NCBI GenBank assembly: GCA_016866735.1
Contig: VGLL01000008.1
Span: 1-20,159 of the forward strand
Reading direction: 5' to 3'
DNA: 20,159 nucleotides
From: Candidatus Shapirobacteria bacterium
Lineage (GTDB): Bacteria > Patescibacteriota > Microgenomatia > VGLL01
In this document: positions 5,500-12,983 of the stretch, one piece after another
Layout: every line of letters begins with the position of its first letter
How positions within the stretch are numbered: the stretch's first letter is position 1
Notes under the pieces: generated by a model
Databases searched by the model: none
Told to the model about the DNA's origin: nothing
The model's input: only the letters and a program-made list of their open reading frames with translations
Made by a program: the position numbers and the translations under genes

Positions 5500-5916
5500 T
5501 TAAACGCTCAAGCCACCATACTGGTCCCTTGCCCTCGCCCCCCCCACGAACGAGAGGCTATAAGCCTTTATATCAGGATATTCCTTTTTAATTTGACGAG
5601 CGATTTCCAGGCTATGCATGCCTTGTTGCTCTAGCGCTTGCACCTCATGGAAAATAACTCTGTGCATTTGTATAATTTCTTCAGGGGGTAAAGCCGTAAG
5701 AGCTTCAAGTGAATGTCGATGCCGCGCGAGAGAATTTTCGTTTTGCTCTCTTACTAATGAACTAGGATCGTCTAGGTGCTCTTCGTAATAAGCGATGTTT
5801 TCCCTCTCAGATGCTATTGCGTTTGCTACACGATCATTAGTTAAGGTAAAGGCACTTTTCCCAATAATAGGCTCATCTTCGGTTGCCGTTTCCCTTTTTC
5901 CCTCTTCTCTTACCAT
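5500..5916 (-). CDS. Hypothetical protein, no family recognised
   Basis: The frame encodes 138 residues, polar and probably mostly helical (ASERENIAYYEEHL, SLARHRHSLEALTAL, EEIIQMHRVIFHEVQALEQQ), with no membrane segment or signal peptide. I do not recognise a family. It is divergent from rnhB, sharing a 77-base intergenic region. Near the C-terminus the frame crosses a run of eight G residues (plus-strand C at 5538-5545); one extra G would replace the last 15 or so residues by a tail of about 30 ending further downstream. The C-terminus is therefore uncertain. No convincing promoter or ribosome site precedes the ATG. Confidence 0.5.
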   Translation of the reverse strand: MVREEGKRETATEDEPIIGKSAFTLTNDRVANAIASERENIAYYEEHLDDPSSLVREQNENSLARHRHSLEALTALPPEEIIQMHRVIFHEVQALEQQGMHSLEIARQIKKEYPDIKAYSLSFVGGARARDQYGGLSV

Positions 5917-5975
5917 AGTATCTTTCTAAAATCTGCCCGTAGCCTATCATGATCTCTTAATAAAATCAACTCGAG

Positions 5976-5981
5976 TATAAT
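5976..5981 (+). promoter_or_regulatory. -10 element of rnhB
   Basis: Perfect TATAAT, 12 bases before the rnhB ATG. The region 17 bases upstream (TCTCTT) is a poor -35. The predicted 5' UTR is about 6 bases, too short for a Shine-Dalgarno sequence. Confidence 0.6.
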
Positions 5982-5993
5982 GTAAGTCAGTTT

Positions 5994-6686
5994 ATGAATA
6001 AGCCCGATTTTCGTTATGAGAAAAAGGCTTGGCGGAGGGGATTTAAGTATGTGGCGGGAGTGGATGAGGTGGGAAGGGGAGCGTGGGCAGGACCGATCGT
6101 CGCTGGCGCGGTGGTCTTTGCGCCAGCTCCTCAAATTAAAAATTTAAAATTTAAAATTGAAAATTCAGAGGTCAAGATTGACGATTCAAAGAGACTAAGG
6201 CCCAGGGAGCGCGAGAAGGCGGCGTTATGGATTAAAGAGAATGCCCTGGCCTGGGACGTGACGGAGATTAGCGTTAGCGCGATCAATAAAGTTGGTATTG
6301 GTAAGGCAACAGCGAAAGCGATGAGGAAGACCCTTCATGATATTAAGGGCAAACCCCCCATTGCTACATTGCTACATGGTTACGTTGCTAATGATCTCTT
6401 TGTCCTCGTTGACGGCTTTCATGTCAAGTACCTGCCGGGCGGCCTGAAGCACCAGCAGGCGATTATCCATGGCGATCAAAAGTCAATTTCCATTGCCGCG
6501 GCCTCAATTATCGCCAAAGTTTATCGGGATAAGCTGATGCAAAGACTGTCAAAGAAATATCCTGCCTACGGGTGGGGTAAAAATAAGGGTTACGGCACAA
6601 AATTTCACCAGCAAGCTATAGTTAGATCCGGTGTGACAGTGTTGCACAGGAAGGAATTTGTCAAAGGAATTTTGAAAGACCATTGA
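5994..6686 (+). CDS. rnhB: Ribonuclease HII with two repeat-derived insertions
   Basis: The protein has 230 residues, longer than the roughly 200 usual. It removes RNA from RNA/DNA hybrids, including single ribonucleotides. The DEDD metal ligands are in place: D24 and E25 in GVDEVGRG, D140 in VLVDG and D179 in KVYRD; DDSKRL (63-68) and SIAAASIIAK are also conserved. Two stretches look added. Residues 47-60 (QIKNLKFKIENSEV) come from an AAAATTT-type array at 6132-6166. Residues 123-134 (IATLLHGYVAND) come from a period-8 array at 6362-6393. Both keep the frame and spare the catalytic residues. The galE promoter -35 overlaps its stop codon. Confidence 0.95.
   Translation: MNKPDFRYEKKAWRRGFKYVAGVDEVGRGAWAGPIVAGAVVFAPAPQIKNLKFKIENSEVKIDDSKRLRPREREKAALWIKENALAWDVTEISVSAINKVGIGKATAKAMRKTLHDIKGKPPIATLLHGYVANDLFVLVDGFHVKYLPGGLKHQQAIIHGDQKSISIAAASIIAKVYRDKLMQRLSKKYPAYGWGKNKGYGTKFHQQAIVRSGVTVLHRKEFVKGILKDH
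6132..6166 (+). repeat. AT-rich AAAATTT-type array inside rnhB
   Basis: Consecutive units AAATT, AAAAATTT, AAAATTT, AAAATTG, AAAATTC. It is translated in frame as QIKNLKFKIENS, between the first catalytic strand and the DSK motif of RNase HII, where E. coli has only about ten residues. Confidence 0.75.
6362..6393 (+). repeat. Period-8 array inside rnhB
   Basis: Four octamers: TGCTACAT, TGCTACAT, GGTTACGT, TGCTAATG. The length fits with keeping the reading frame, and the array encodes the extra loop before the VLVDG motif. It is related to the octamers in the L10 leader (2136-2167). Confidence 0.75.
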
Positions 6687-6711
6687 CTTTTTAGTTACTG
6701 ATTGTTAACTT
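6683..6711 (+). promoter_or_regulatory. Promoter of galE
   Basis: TTGACT (6683-6688), a 17-base spacer, TAACTT (6706-6711). The ATG begins 6 bases after the -10, so the predicted transcription start is the A of the start codon (leaderless). The -35 overlaps the rnhB stop codon. Confidence 0.7.
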
Positions 6712-6717
6712 AAAACA

Positions 6718-7737
6718 ATGACAAGTAGCAAAAGGAAAATTTTAGTGACGGGCGCGGGAGGATACATTGGGTCGGTGGCGACGGATCTTTTCTTAAAAAA
6801 GGAATTTGAGGTGGTGGGAATTGATAATTTTTCCACCGGCTATCGCCAGCCGCTAGAGCTGCTGCAAAAAAAGTTTGGTTCCAAGAGTTTCCGCTTCTAC
6901 GAAGCTGATTTACGTGATGATCTTAGCCCGATCCTCAAGAAAGAAAAAGGAATTGAGGCCGTTGTCCATTATGCCGCTTCTTGCTCGGTTAACGAATCAA
7001 TGGAAGATCCCCTGAAATACTTTTCTAACAATGTCTGCGGTTCGCAAAATCTCTTTCGACAGATATTGGAATACGGTATCAATAACTTAGTTTTTTCTTC
7101 CACTTGTGCCGTTTATGGCGAGGCCCAATACGTGCCTATTGATGAAAATCACCCGACTTTTCCGACTAATCCCTATGGCGAATCGAAGCGGATGATAGAA
7201 AAGATGATCGAGTGGCTGGGAAAGCTGAAAGATCTCCACTTTGTGATCTTGCGATACTTTAATGTTTGCGGGGCAAGTGATGATAGTGCCTTGGGTGATT
7301 CCAAGAGACCCTCGATGCTTTTAGTCCAAAATGCCGTTAGGGGCGCCCTTGACTTGGCCCCTTTTTCTCTAACATGCCCTAAAGTGGACACTCCAGATGG
7401 GACGCCAATCCGGGATTATCTTAACGTGGTGGATTTAAATAGCGCCCATCTTTTAGCCCTCGACTATCTTTTTTCTGGTGGCCAAAGCGAGATAATAAAC
7501 CTGGGAACTGGTGCGGGCAGCTCGGTTTTAGAGATTGTCAACCAAGTTCAAGCGGTTTTAGGGAAGAAATTTTCGATTGGCAAAAGCGCTCCGCGGCAAG
7601 GCGAATATGCTAAGATGGTCGCCTCAATCGAGAAGGCAAAAAAGGTCTTAGGCTGGCAGCCCAAAAGAAGCCTGGAGCAAAGCATCCGCTCGCTTACCGC
7701 CTGGTACCAAAACCGCCCGCAAGGGTGGGAATATTAA
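6718..7737 (+). CDS. galE: UDP-glucose 4-epimerase (GalE-type SDR)
   Basis: The protein has 339 residues, typical for GalE. It has the NAD-binding GAGGYIG (12-18), SSTCAVYG (127-134) and the catalytic YGESK (Y153, K157), so it is an extended short-chain dehydrogenase. GalE interconverts UDP-glucose and UDP-galactose (or the N-acetyl forms) for surface glycans. The usual HFAA-KAV segment reads HYAASCSVNESMEDP, close to family. Related epimerases with other UDP-sugar specificity cannot be excluded. It is a single gene behind rnhB with its own promoter (6683-6711) and no Shine-Dalgarno sequence. In its neighbourhood it could feed sugar to surface proteins, but nothing here proves a link. Confidence 0.92.
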   Translation: MTSSKRKILVTGAGGYIGSVATDLFLKKEFEVVGIDNFSTGYRQPLELLQKKFGSKSFRFYEADLRDDLSPILKKEKGIEAVVHYAASCSVNESMEDPLKYFSNNVCGSQNLFRQILEYGINNLVFSSTCAVYGEAQYVPIDENHPTFPTNPYGESKRMIEKMIEWLGKLKDLHFVILRYFNVCGASDDSALGDSKRPSMLLVQNAVRGALDLAPFSLTCPKVDTPDGTPIRDYLNVVDLNSAHLLALDYLFSGGQSEIINLGTGAGSSVLEIVNQVQAVLGKKFSIGKSAPRQGEYAKMVASIEKAKKVLGWQPKRSLEQSIRSLTAWYQNRPQGWEY

Positions 7738-7750
7738 AGGGCCGGGGAGG

Positions 7751-7779
7751 TTTACTTTGGCGAGGATTTTTAGTAAAAT
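7751..7779 (+). promoter_or_regulatory. Promoter with operator-like repeat, nucleotidyltransferase module 2
   Basis: TTTACT (7751-7756), 17 bases, TAAAAT (7774-7779); ATG 9 bases after the -10. TTTACT is the inverse of AGTAAA (7772-7777), which overlaps the -10, so a dimeric repressor could cover both boxes. Confidence 0.6.
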
Positions 7780-7788
7780 AAGTTCAAG

Positions 7789-8037
7789 ATGGTTTGGCAT
7801 TGGAGCGTGGATGTTAAAAAATTCCAAAAAGAAAACCCCCGGGCTTTTCGCCTGTGGCGGCTGGAACAGTTGATAAATTACGGCCCACAAGGAGAAAAAC
7901 TTAGTAGAAAAGAGATTAGGAAATACTGGCGAGAGCTCAAGGAAAGAATTGATCCAGAAGAGAAAAGATTAATTGAGTTTTTCTTATGGCGAAAAGTATA
8001 CTCACTCCCACCCAGAAAATTCTTCTGGGAGAAATAA
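7789..8037 (+). CDS. Small partner protein of nucleotidyltransferase module 2
   Basis: An 82-residue, basic, helix-rich protein. It starts MVWHWSVDVKKF and has RLEQLINYGPQGEKLSRKEI. The WSVDV segment is shared with the 102-residue protein at 14236, which occupies the same place before another AbiEii-like gene. Its end overlaps the next gene by 52 bases in another frame, so the two are tightly coupled. Position, size and the operator-like promoter suggest an antitoxin and autoregulator. I cannot name a family with confidence. Confidence 0.7.
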   Translation: MVWHWSVDVKKFQKENPRAFRLWRLEQLINYGPQGEKLSRKEIRKYWRELKERIDPEEKRLIEFFLWRKVYSLPPRKFFWEK

Positions 8038-8666
8038 GCGCCTATCTGCCCCTGACAAAACGATTTTATTTAACGGGCGGCACTGCCTTAGCGGAATTCT
8101 ATTTTCAGCATCGTCTGTCTGAAGACTTGGATTTTTTCTCCGAAGAGGAATTCGACACGACTTATATCACCATCTTTTTAAGCAAAAATCAAAGAAAGAT
8201 TGGCTTTAAGAAATTTGACATCGAGGAGAAACCTAATCGTTTTTTCTATTTTTTAGACTTTCCCGGTAAGGAAAAGATCAAGGTTGATTTTGCTTTCTAT
8301 CCTTATCCAAGAATAAGAGCCGACCTTGGCAAAAAAGTTAATTCCTTGAGAATTGACTCTGTCTTTGATATTGCCGCCAACAAAGTCTTTACCCTCTTTC
8401 AACATCCAAGGCTACGGGATTATATTGACCTTTATTTTATTTTCCAGAATACGCCGGACTTTAATCTTGAGACCTTAGTTGCCTATGCCAGAAATAAATT
8501 TGATTTTGGAGTTGATAAAAAGACTTTGGCAAAGCACTTCTTGGGGGTTTTAGACCTGAATCAAGTAGATTTCCCTAAAATGCTTAAACCATTCAGTAGA
8601 AAAGAAATGGAAGATTTTTTTCTTAACTTAGCCAAAAGTCTTGAAAAGGAAATTTTTATGGAGTAG
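7986..8666 (+). CDS. AbiEii/AbiGii-type nucleotidyltransferase, toxin candidate
   Basis: The protein has 226 residues. It contains LTGGTALAEFYFQHRLSEDL followed by DFF (about residues 29-51), the GG...SxDLDFF nucleotidyltransferase signature, then KVDFAFYPYP (near 95) with the third acidic residue, and HPRLRDYIDLYFI (about 139-151), a conserved helix of this family. AbiEii toxins transfer nucleotides, in some members to tRNA. The start at 7986 gives the normal distance to the GG motif and makes a 52-base overlap with the partner gene. This module is not the same subtype as the one at 468. The surface-protein gene at 8678 starts 11 bases after it, under a promoter inside its 3' end. Confidence 0.85.
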   Translation: MAKSILTPTQKILLGEISAYLPLTKRFYLTGGTALAEFYFQHRLSEDLDFFSEEEFDTTYITIFLSKNQRKIGFKKFDIEEKPNRFFYFLDFPGKEKIKVDFAFYPYPRIRADLGKKVNSLRIDSVFDIAANKVFTLFQHPRLRDYIDLYFIFQNTPDFNLETLVAYARNKFDFGVDKKTLAKHFLGVLDLNQVDFPKMLKPFSRKEMEDFFLNLAKSLEKEIFME

Positions 8667-8669
8667 AAT
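8641..8669 (+). promoter_or_regulatory. Promoter of the Cys-rich surface protein gene
   Basis: TTGAAA (8641-8646), 17 bases, TAGAAT (8664-8669), ATG 8 bases after the -10. It lies across the end of the upstream nucleotidyltransferase gene. Predicted 5' UTR about 2 bases. Confidence 0.6.
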
Positions 8670-8677
8670 TTCTTTAG

Positions 8678-9838
8678 ATGGAAGAAAGCCCTGTTCAAGA
8701 TCAGTTAACCGAGATCCAAAATCGGTCGGCGAAGCCCCGGCTAAGGATCGCCCTATTTTCGCTTTTAGGATTAGCTTTAGTCGGAAGTTTAGCTTTCGCC
8801 GCAGTCAGGATCGGCGTTCCCGTTAGGCCTTGGGAGAAGGCTTGCAGCACAGAAGCCAAAATTTGTCCCGACGGCTCGGCAGTAGGAAGAACCGACCCCA
8901 CTTGCGAATTTGCTCCGTGCCCGACTCAAGCCGTCCAAGACGAAGCGGCTAGCTGGAAGACATATAGTGACCCGGAGATTCTAAAATTTTCTATAAAATA
9001 TCCCCCTGAATGGCAGATAGTTTTTGAACCTCACTTGGGTAAGAACAAACCCCTTTTTTTCTCCGCCGACCGAAATATTGAGAAGGGGGAACAAATTGGC
9101 AATTTATTTGTCTCAAGAATCGAAAAAAGACAAAATTTTGAAAGTTTAAGCAAGGAGTTTATTTTAACGGAGGGATATACTGTTTTTGACGAGGAAGAAT
9201 TGATCATCGGCGGAGAACGAGCTTATAGAAAGTCTTTTCGTTATTCCTCCGGAGAAGTACCGATGAAACAAGTAAAAATTCTTCACGGCAGCTATGTTTA
9301 TGAAATTCTCTATTACGTGCAACACAAAGACCGAAGTTCTGTTAACACTCCAAGCGATTGGCAGCTGGGCGATACTTTTAACCTCATGCTTTCCACTTTT
9401 AAATTCCTCGATCAATCGCAAACTGATGGAGCGGCTGGTTCGGAGATTTGCCAGGCGGATAACGATTGCGTTTTTGCTATTAGATTGGATAGATGTTGCG
9501 CTTGCCCCGAGGCAATCTCTCGCCAGGCTCTTAAAAATGATAAAAAGCTGGTAGAATACGAATTCGGAAAGGATTACTCTCAACCGCTCAAGGAAAAGTG
9601 TCGGCTTATTGCTTGCTCGCCATGTGCCCCTTTATGGAATGTTCTTTGTGATTCTGGCAACTGCAAAGGAGTTTATGAGGAGGAGGGAAAAGATTGCTAT
9701 TCGATTTACAATGGCAAGGAAGGATTCGGTGGAACTTATGAACCAGGAGAAAGAGAGTGTTTTGTTCGCGACAAATCTCTTTGCCCGTGTTGGGACGGGA
9801 TAAGGAACATTTGTATTCCCCAGCGGCATTGCCTTTAG
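8678..9838 (+). CDS. Membrane-anchored Cys-rich extracytoplasmic protein
   Basis: The protein has 386 residues. A single membrane helix (about 23-43) follows a short cytoplasmic tail, so the rest should face outward. Next come a small Cys module (CSTEAKICPDGSAVGRTDPT, about 56-75, of a type I associate with CPR surface proteins), a middle domain with PsbP/lipoprotein-like character (FSIKYPPEWQIVFEP, about 104-250), and two Cys-rich segments (CQADNDC...CCACP, CRLIACSPCAPLWNVLC and the C-terminal CPCWDGIRNICIPQRHC). The even spread of Cys suggests disulphides. Function is unknown; binding or surface display is an inference. The 3' end is 10 bases from the convergent NHL/dockerin gene. Confidence 0.85.
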   Translation: MEESPVQDQLTEIQNRSAKPRLRIALFSLLGLALVGSLAFAAVRIGVPVRPWEKACSTEAKICPDGSAVGRTDPTCEFAPCPTQAVQDEAASWKTYSDPEILKFSIKYPPEWQIVFEPHLGKNKPLFFSADRNIEKGEQIGNLFVSRIEKRQNFESLSKEFILTEGYTVFDEEELIIGGERAYRKSFRYSSGEVPMKQVKILHGSYVYEILYYVQHKDRSSVNTPSDWQLGDTFNLMLSTFKFLDQSQTDGAAGSEICQADNDCVFAIRLDRCCACPEAISRQALKNDKKLVEYEFGKDYSQPLKEKCRLIACSPCAPLWNVLCDSGNCKGVYEEEGKDCYSIYNGKEGFGGTYEPGERECFVRDKSLCPCWDGIRNICIPQRHCL

Positions 9839-9848
9839 GGCCCAGTCT

Positions 9849-12800
9849 CTAACTTCCTTTTTTAAAGAAATTGTTGAGCATGATGCTGGCATCAAGAGCA
9901 TTAACTCGGCCGTCGCAGTTTAGATCGGCAGTTATTTCGGCGGTAGTCCAGTAGTGAACTAGGACTGCCCAGTCGAGAGAATTAATAAAGTTATCCAGTT
10001 TTCCCACGGGGGCAATATCACCTTTTTTCACTACGCACGCACTACGAGGAGTTGGGGTGGGAGAGAGAGCTGGGGTAGGAGTTGGGGTTCGAGTCGGTGT
10101 AGGCGATGGTGTTCTGGTAGGTGTAGGTGTGGGCGTACGAGTTGGTGTAGGTGTGGGCGTACGAGTTGGTGTAGGTGTGGGCGTGGCAGTCGGACGGGGA
10201 GTGGGAGAAGGCGGAATGCCATGTAGATAAACCAGCCAGGCAGGATCCCGCTCTAAATTTATCAGCCAGGCCCTAGGCCAAGTATGGTCTTGGATTATTA
10301 GATTGTCTTGATTGTCGAAATTAATTTCTCCCGCTGCCCCCATGGGCAGTTTTAAGTAAGCATCTGGTTTTTGGCCTTGGACAAATGTACCGTTGTCATT
10401 TTTTTTCAAAGGATCGTTATAAAACCAGAGTTGCCTTAGATGCCGTTCGTCGTGGATTCCATAATAACCGTCATTGCCGACAACCATCTGGTTTCGGCTG
10501 TTAAAAGCAAGGCTAACAGGAGAAAATGGCTCCTCAAGTTTATTAAAGACATCGCAGGTTCTTGGTTGGGTAAAGCTTTGGCTTACAAAAACTTTCTTGG
10601 CGGACAGACCAGGGAAGAGAGAGGTAGCATTTTTAATATCATCTGCCGCAAACATTGTAATCCGATCGTTTCCGTGACACTCGTAAGCATTTTCCACGAC
10701 ATATAAATTCGAAAAGTTATCAAACTCTATATAAGAGGGTCCGCATAAACTTTCAGCTGTCGGTGCTCTCCCGTCTTTTTCTTCTTGATCGTGATTGCAT
10801 TTAGTTTCTGCCTTGTTTCTCTGGCCAATCACCATATCGACGAAAAGCTTGTTATTGAAGTCATTATAATTACTAATGCGGAGGAGGCGATGGTTTTTCC
10901 CATCTACTGCCCATACTTTCTTATTTTGCTTATCGAAAGCTAGGCCGCTTTCAAAATTGCTGTAGTCTATCTCTTGCTGGTCATCAGCCCAATAGAGTTT
11001 GACGAAATTAACTAGTGGCTGATCGTTTCCCCGAAAGGGTAGCTGATAGATGACGATTTTTCCAGAGGAGTTAGAAGTCCACAGGCGATTACCATCATCA
11101 ATAGCATGTGTGCCTCTCCCCCCTAAGAAATTACCAACCTTAACAGTATCAGATGCCTGACCAACTACTAAATCGGCTTTTGCCCCAGTTGGTTTAGTTA
11201 AATAATCATTCCAGACTAGGTAGCGGTAGCGATCTCTGACGACTAGTTGGTTGGCAAAGATGAATGTTCCCACACTACCAGCCCACTTGTAGCCGCTGAC
11301 ACTATTACCGGAATCACCATCGAAAAGACCACCGTTGGTACTTGGCAGACATCCGTTAGTGATTTGGTAGGGGAGAGCATAACGAGCGATGCGATGATAG
11401 TTTTCGTCGGCGATATAGATGTTGTTGGCATTATCTAGGCTGATTGTTCCTGGCCAACATAAGTTAAAATTCTTGGAGATTTCTTGGTTGCATTGAGCGT
11501 AGAGGCCGCCATCGCAACCCATATGGTACTTGTCAATGGCGCCGATAACCTTGAGAATGTTCCCGTTTTGATCAAGAAGACTCACTCTGTTTAGTCCCCC
11601 AAGAGCTTCGTCGACCCAAACCTCGCCATTGGCATAGTCGCCTTGCTTGTAGGTATTGAAGGTAAGACCAGTAGCCCGGAAAACATAGTCATAGCCAGTG
11701 ATAGGCCTATCCTGATTGGGCATGATTACCTTGGAGGCGGCCATCCCATTACTGAATGGTGGTGTAAAAACCAGGATTCTCGTACGAAATCCCCCGGGAT
11801 AGGCATCAAGGACAAATAGGTCGCCTGTTTGGGGATGAATCCGGGCAAGAATGGGCGTGCACATTTTATTAAGTGGTGCCGTTTTAAGGTCAGAAGCAGG
11901 GCAATTACTGGAATCTGGCGCCCCAAAGTTGGCCTGGCCAAGGACCAAATTGGCTGCTTTTGTGTCTCTCGCAAAGCGCAAGACTCTATAGTTGAAAGTG
12001 TCAGCGACCCAAACATTGCCGTTCGTGTCAACGGAAACACCTCGAGCGGAGACATGATCGAAACCGCCTTCGCTTAAGTAAAGTGATTGATTATCTGGAT
12101 TATCTTTTCCGTGGCCACGGTTGATCAGGTTAGAGTTAAAATCATCCTGACCCCAGACGAAATCAGCAATAGCATCACCTTTGCCGCCGGAAGTGTCTTG
12201 GCTAAAAGGTTGGTTAAATTTTAAGACTCGGTTGTTATAATCATCCGGAATGTATAGATTGCCCTGCCCGTCAACATCGATATTTTTCTTTCTCCAGTTT
12301 TCACCGGTATTGGTTACCCGCGGGAAGCCGGCGAAACAAAGAGTGCTGGAACTAGGGTGGGTATAAATTCCCAAATTATTATCTCCATTGCAAGTGGTAC
12401 TCCAATCGTTTGACTGGCCAATGATCTTATCTGCTGCTTTATGAATATTAATAACGCAGGTTCCTCCAGAACAATCGGTATCATTTGTACATTTAGTGTT
12501 TGTTTGGTTACTACATGTTCCGAGGCTTTCAAAGCCTAGGATACGGTTATTACCCGAGTCGGCTACATAAATGCGGTTAGGTCGAACGCTTGTGTCAACA
12601 ACGATGCCAGCTGCATGGAAGATTTTATTAGCGGTGACCGTATCCTCAGAAGCTTCTTTAAAATTGGGCTGGCCAAAAACCGTGAGAAAATTTATGGGTG
12701 TGCCGTAGAAATCAGTTGCCAGACTCTGGACCGCTTTTCTTCGGAGTTCCTGGCGATATTTTATTTTACTGGCGACGATGAATGATACGGTGAAGAAGAA

Positions 12801-12872
12801 GAGGATGGCGGAAATAAGAAAGATGTTTTTGTGGCTCAGAAGAGTCGATTTAGGAAACTTTTCTCTTTCCAT
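9849..12872 (-). CDS. Membrane-anchored NHL-repeat protein with PT-rich linker and C-terminal dockerin
   Basis: The protein has 1007 residues from the ATG at 12872; an upstream TTG at 12971 would add 33 residues with no signal or ribosome site. A membrane helix (about 16-36) anchors the N-terminus. The body holds many NHL-type units (GIVVDTSVRPNRIYVADSGN, GVSVDTNGNVWVADTFNYRV, NNIYIADENYHRIARY and others), predicting one or more beta-propellers. Then a threonine-proline linker (PTPTPTRTP repeats) leads to a dockerin-like end (NSLDWAVLVHYW, ADLNCDGRVNALDASIMLNN). The first calcium loop is degenerate and the second canonical. NHL propellers bind proteins, RNA or sugars; the ligand is unknown here. 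The dockerin implies docking to a cohesin such as the one encoded at 16200-17573. Confidence 0.88.
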   Translation of the reverse strand: MEREKFPKSTLLSHKNIFLISAILFFFTVSFIVASKIKYRQELRRKAVQSLATDFYGTPINFLTVFGQPNFKEASEDTVTANKIFHAAGIVVDTSVRPNRIYVADSGNNRILGFESLGTCSNQTNTKCTNDTDCSGGTCVINIHKAADKIIGQSNDWSTTCNGDNNLGIYTHPSSSTLCFAGFPRVTNTGENWRKKNIDVDGQGNLYIPDDYNNRVLKFNQPFSQDTSGGKGDAIADFVWGQDDFNSNLINRGHGKDNPDNQSLYLSEGGFDHVSARGVSVDTNGNVWVADTFNYRVLRFARDTKAANLVLGQANFGAPDSSNCPASDLKTAPLNKMCTPILARIHPQTGDLFVLDAYPGGFRTRILVFTPPFSNGMAASKVIMPNQDRPITGYDYVFRATGLTFNTYKQGDYANGEVWVDEALGGLNRVSLLDQNGNILKVIGAIDKYHMGCDGGLYAQCNQEISKNFNLCWPGTISLDNANNIYIADENYHRIARYALPYQITNGCLPSTNGGLFDGDSGNSVSGYKWAGSVGTFIFANQLVVRDRYRYLVWNDYLTKPTGAKADLVVGQASDTVKVGNFLGGRGTHAIDDGNRLWTSNSSGKIVIYQLPFRGNDQPLVNFVKLYWADDQQEIDYSNFESGLAFDKQNKKVWAVDGKNHRLLRISNYNDFNNKLFVDMVIGQRNKAETKCNHDQEEKDGRAPTAESLCGPSYIEFDNFSNLYVVENAYECHGNDRITMFAADDIKNATSLFPGLSAKKVFVSQSFTQPRTCDVFNKLEEPFSPVSLAFNSRNQMVVGNDGYYGIHDERHLRQLWFYNDPLKKNDNGTFVQGQKPDAYLKLPMGAAGEINFDNQDNLIIQDHTWPRAWLINLERDPAWLVYLHGIPPSPTPRPTATPTPTPTRTPTPTPTRTPTPTPTRTPSPTPTRTPTPTPALSPTPTPRSACVVKKGDIAPVGKLDNFINSLDWAVLVHYWTTAEITADLNCDGRVNALDASIMLNNFFKKGS
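10081..10190 (-). repeat. 24-base tandem repeat coding the PTPTPTRT linker
   Basis: Units of about 24 bases (eight codons, TPTPTRTP) repeat three or more times with few changes; GTGTGGGCGTACGAGTTGGT is a repeated core. Copy number is likely to vary between strains, changing linker length. Confidence 0.8.
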
Positions 12873-12939
12873 AGTCTTTGTTGACAATGGCCCATATTGA
12901 AAGTAGTCTAGCTTGGCATAAAAGTCAATATGTCTTTCT

Positions 12940-12968
12940 TGACAAAGCTGCCTTCTGATGGATAAACT
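12940..12968 (+). promoter_or_regulatory. Possible promoter of the CAP-domain gene
   Basis: TTGACA (near 12940) and TAAACT (12963-12968) with about 17-18 bases between; ATG 15 bases later. The region also lies upstream of the divergent NHL gene, whose promoter I could not fix. Confidence 0.4.
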
Positions 12969-12983
12969 CAAGATAGCAATTGT

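Noticed and set aside
5449..5634. Plus-strand small gene after the transposase
   Set aside because: No ribosome site or family features, and it overlaps the minus-strand hypothetical gene and the poly-C run.
10081..10190. CRISPR-like array
   Set aside because: Direct tandem units with no spacers, in frame as a Pro/Thr linker.
9849..12971. Start of the NHL protein at TTG 12971
   Set aside because: The added 33 residues contain no signal and no ribosome site; the ATG at 12872 puts the membrane helix at a normal N-terminal position.
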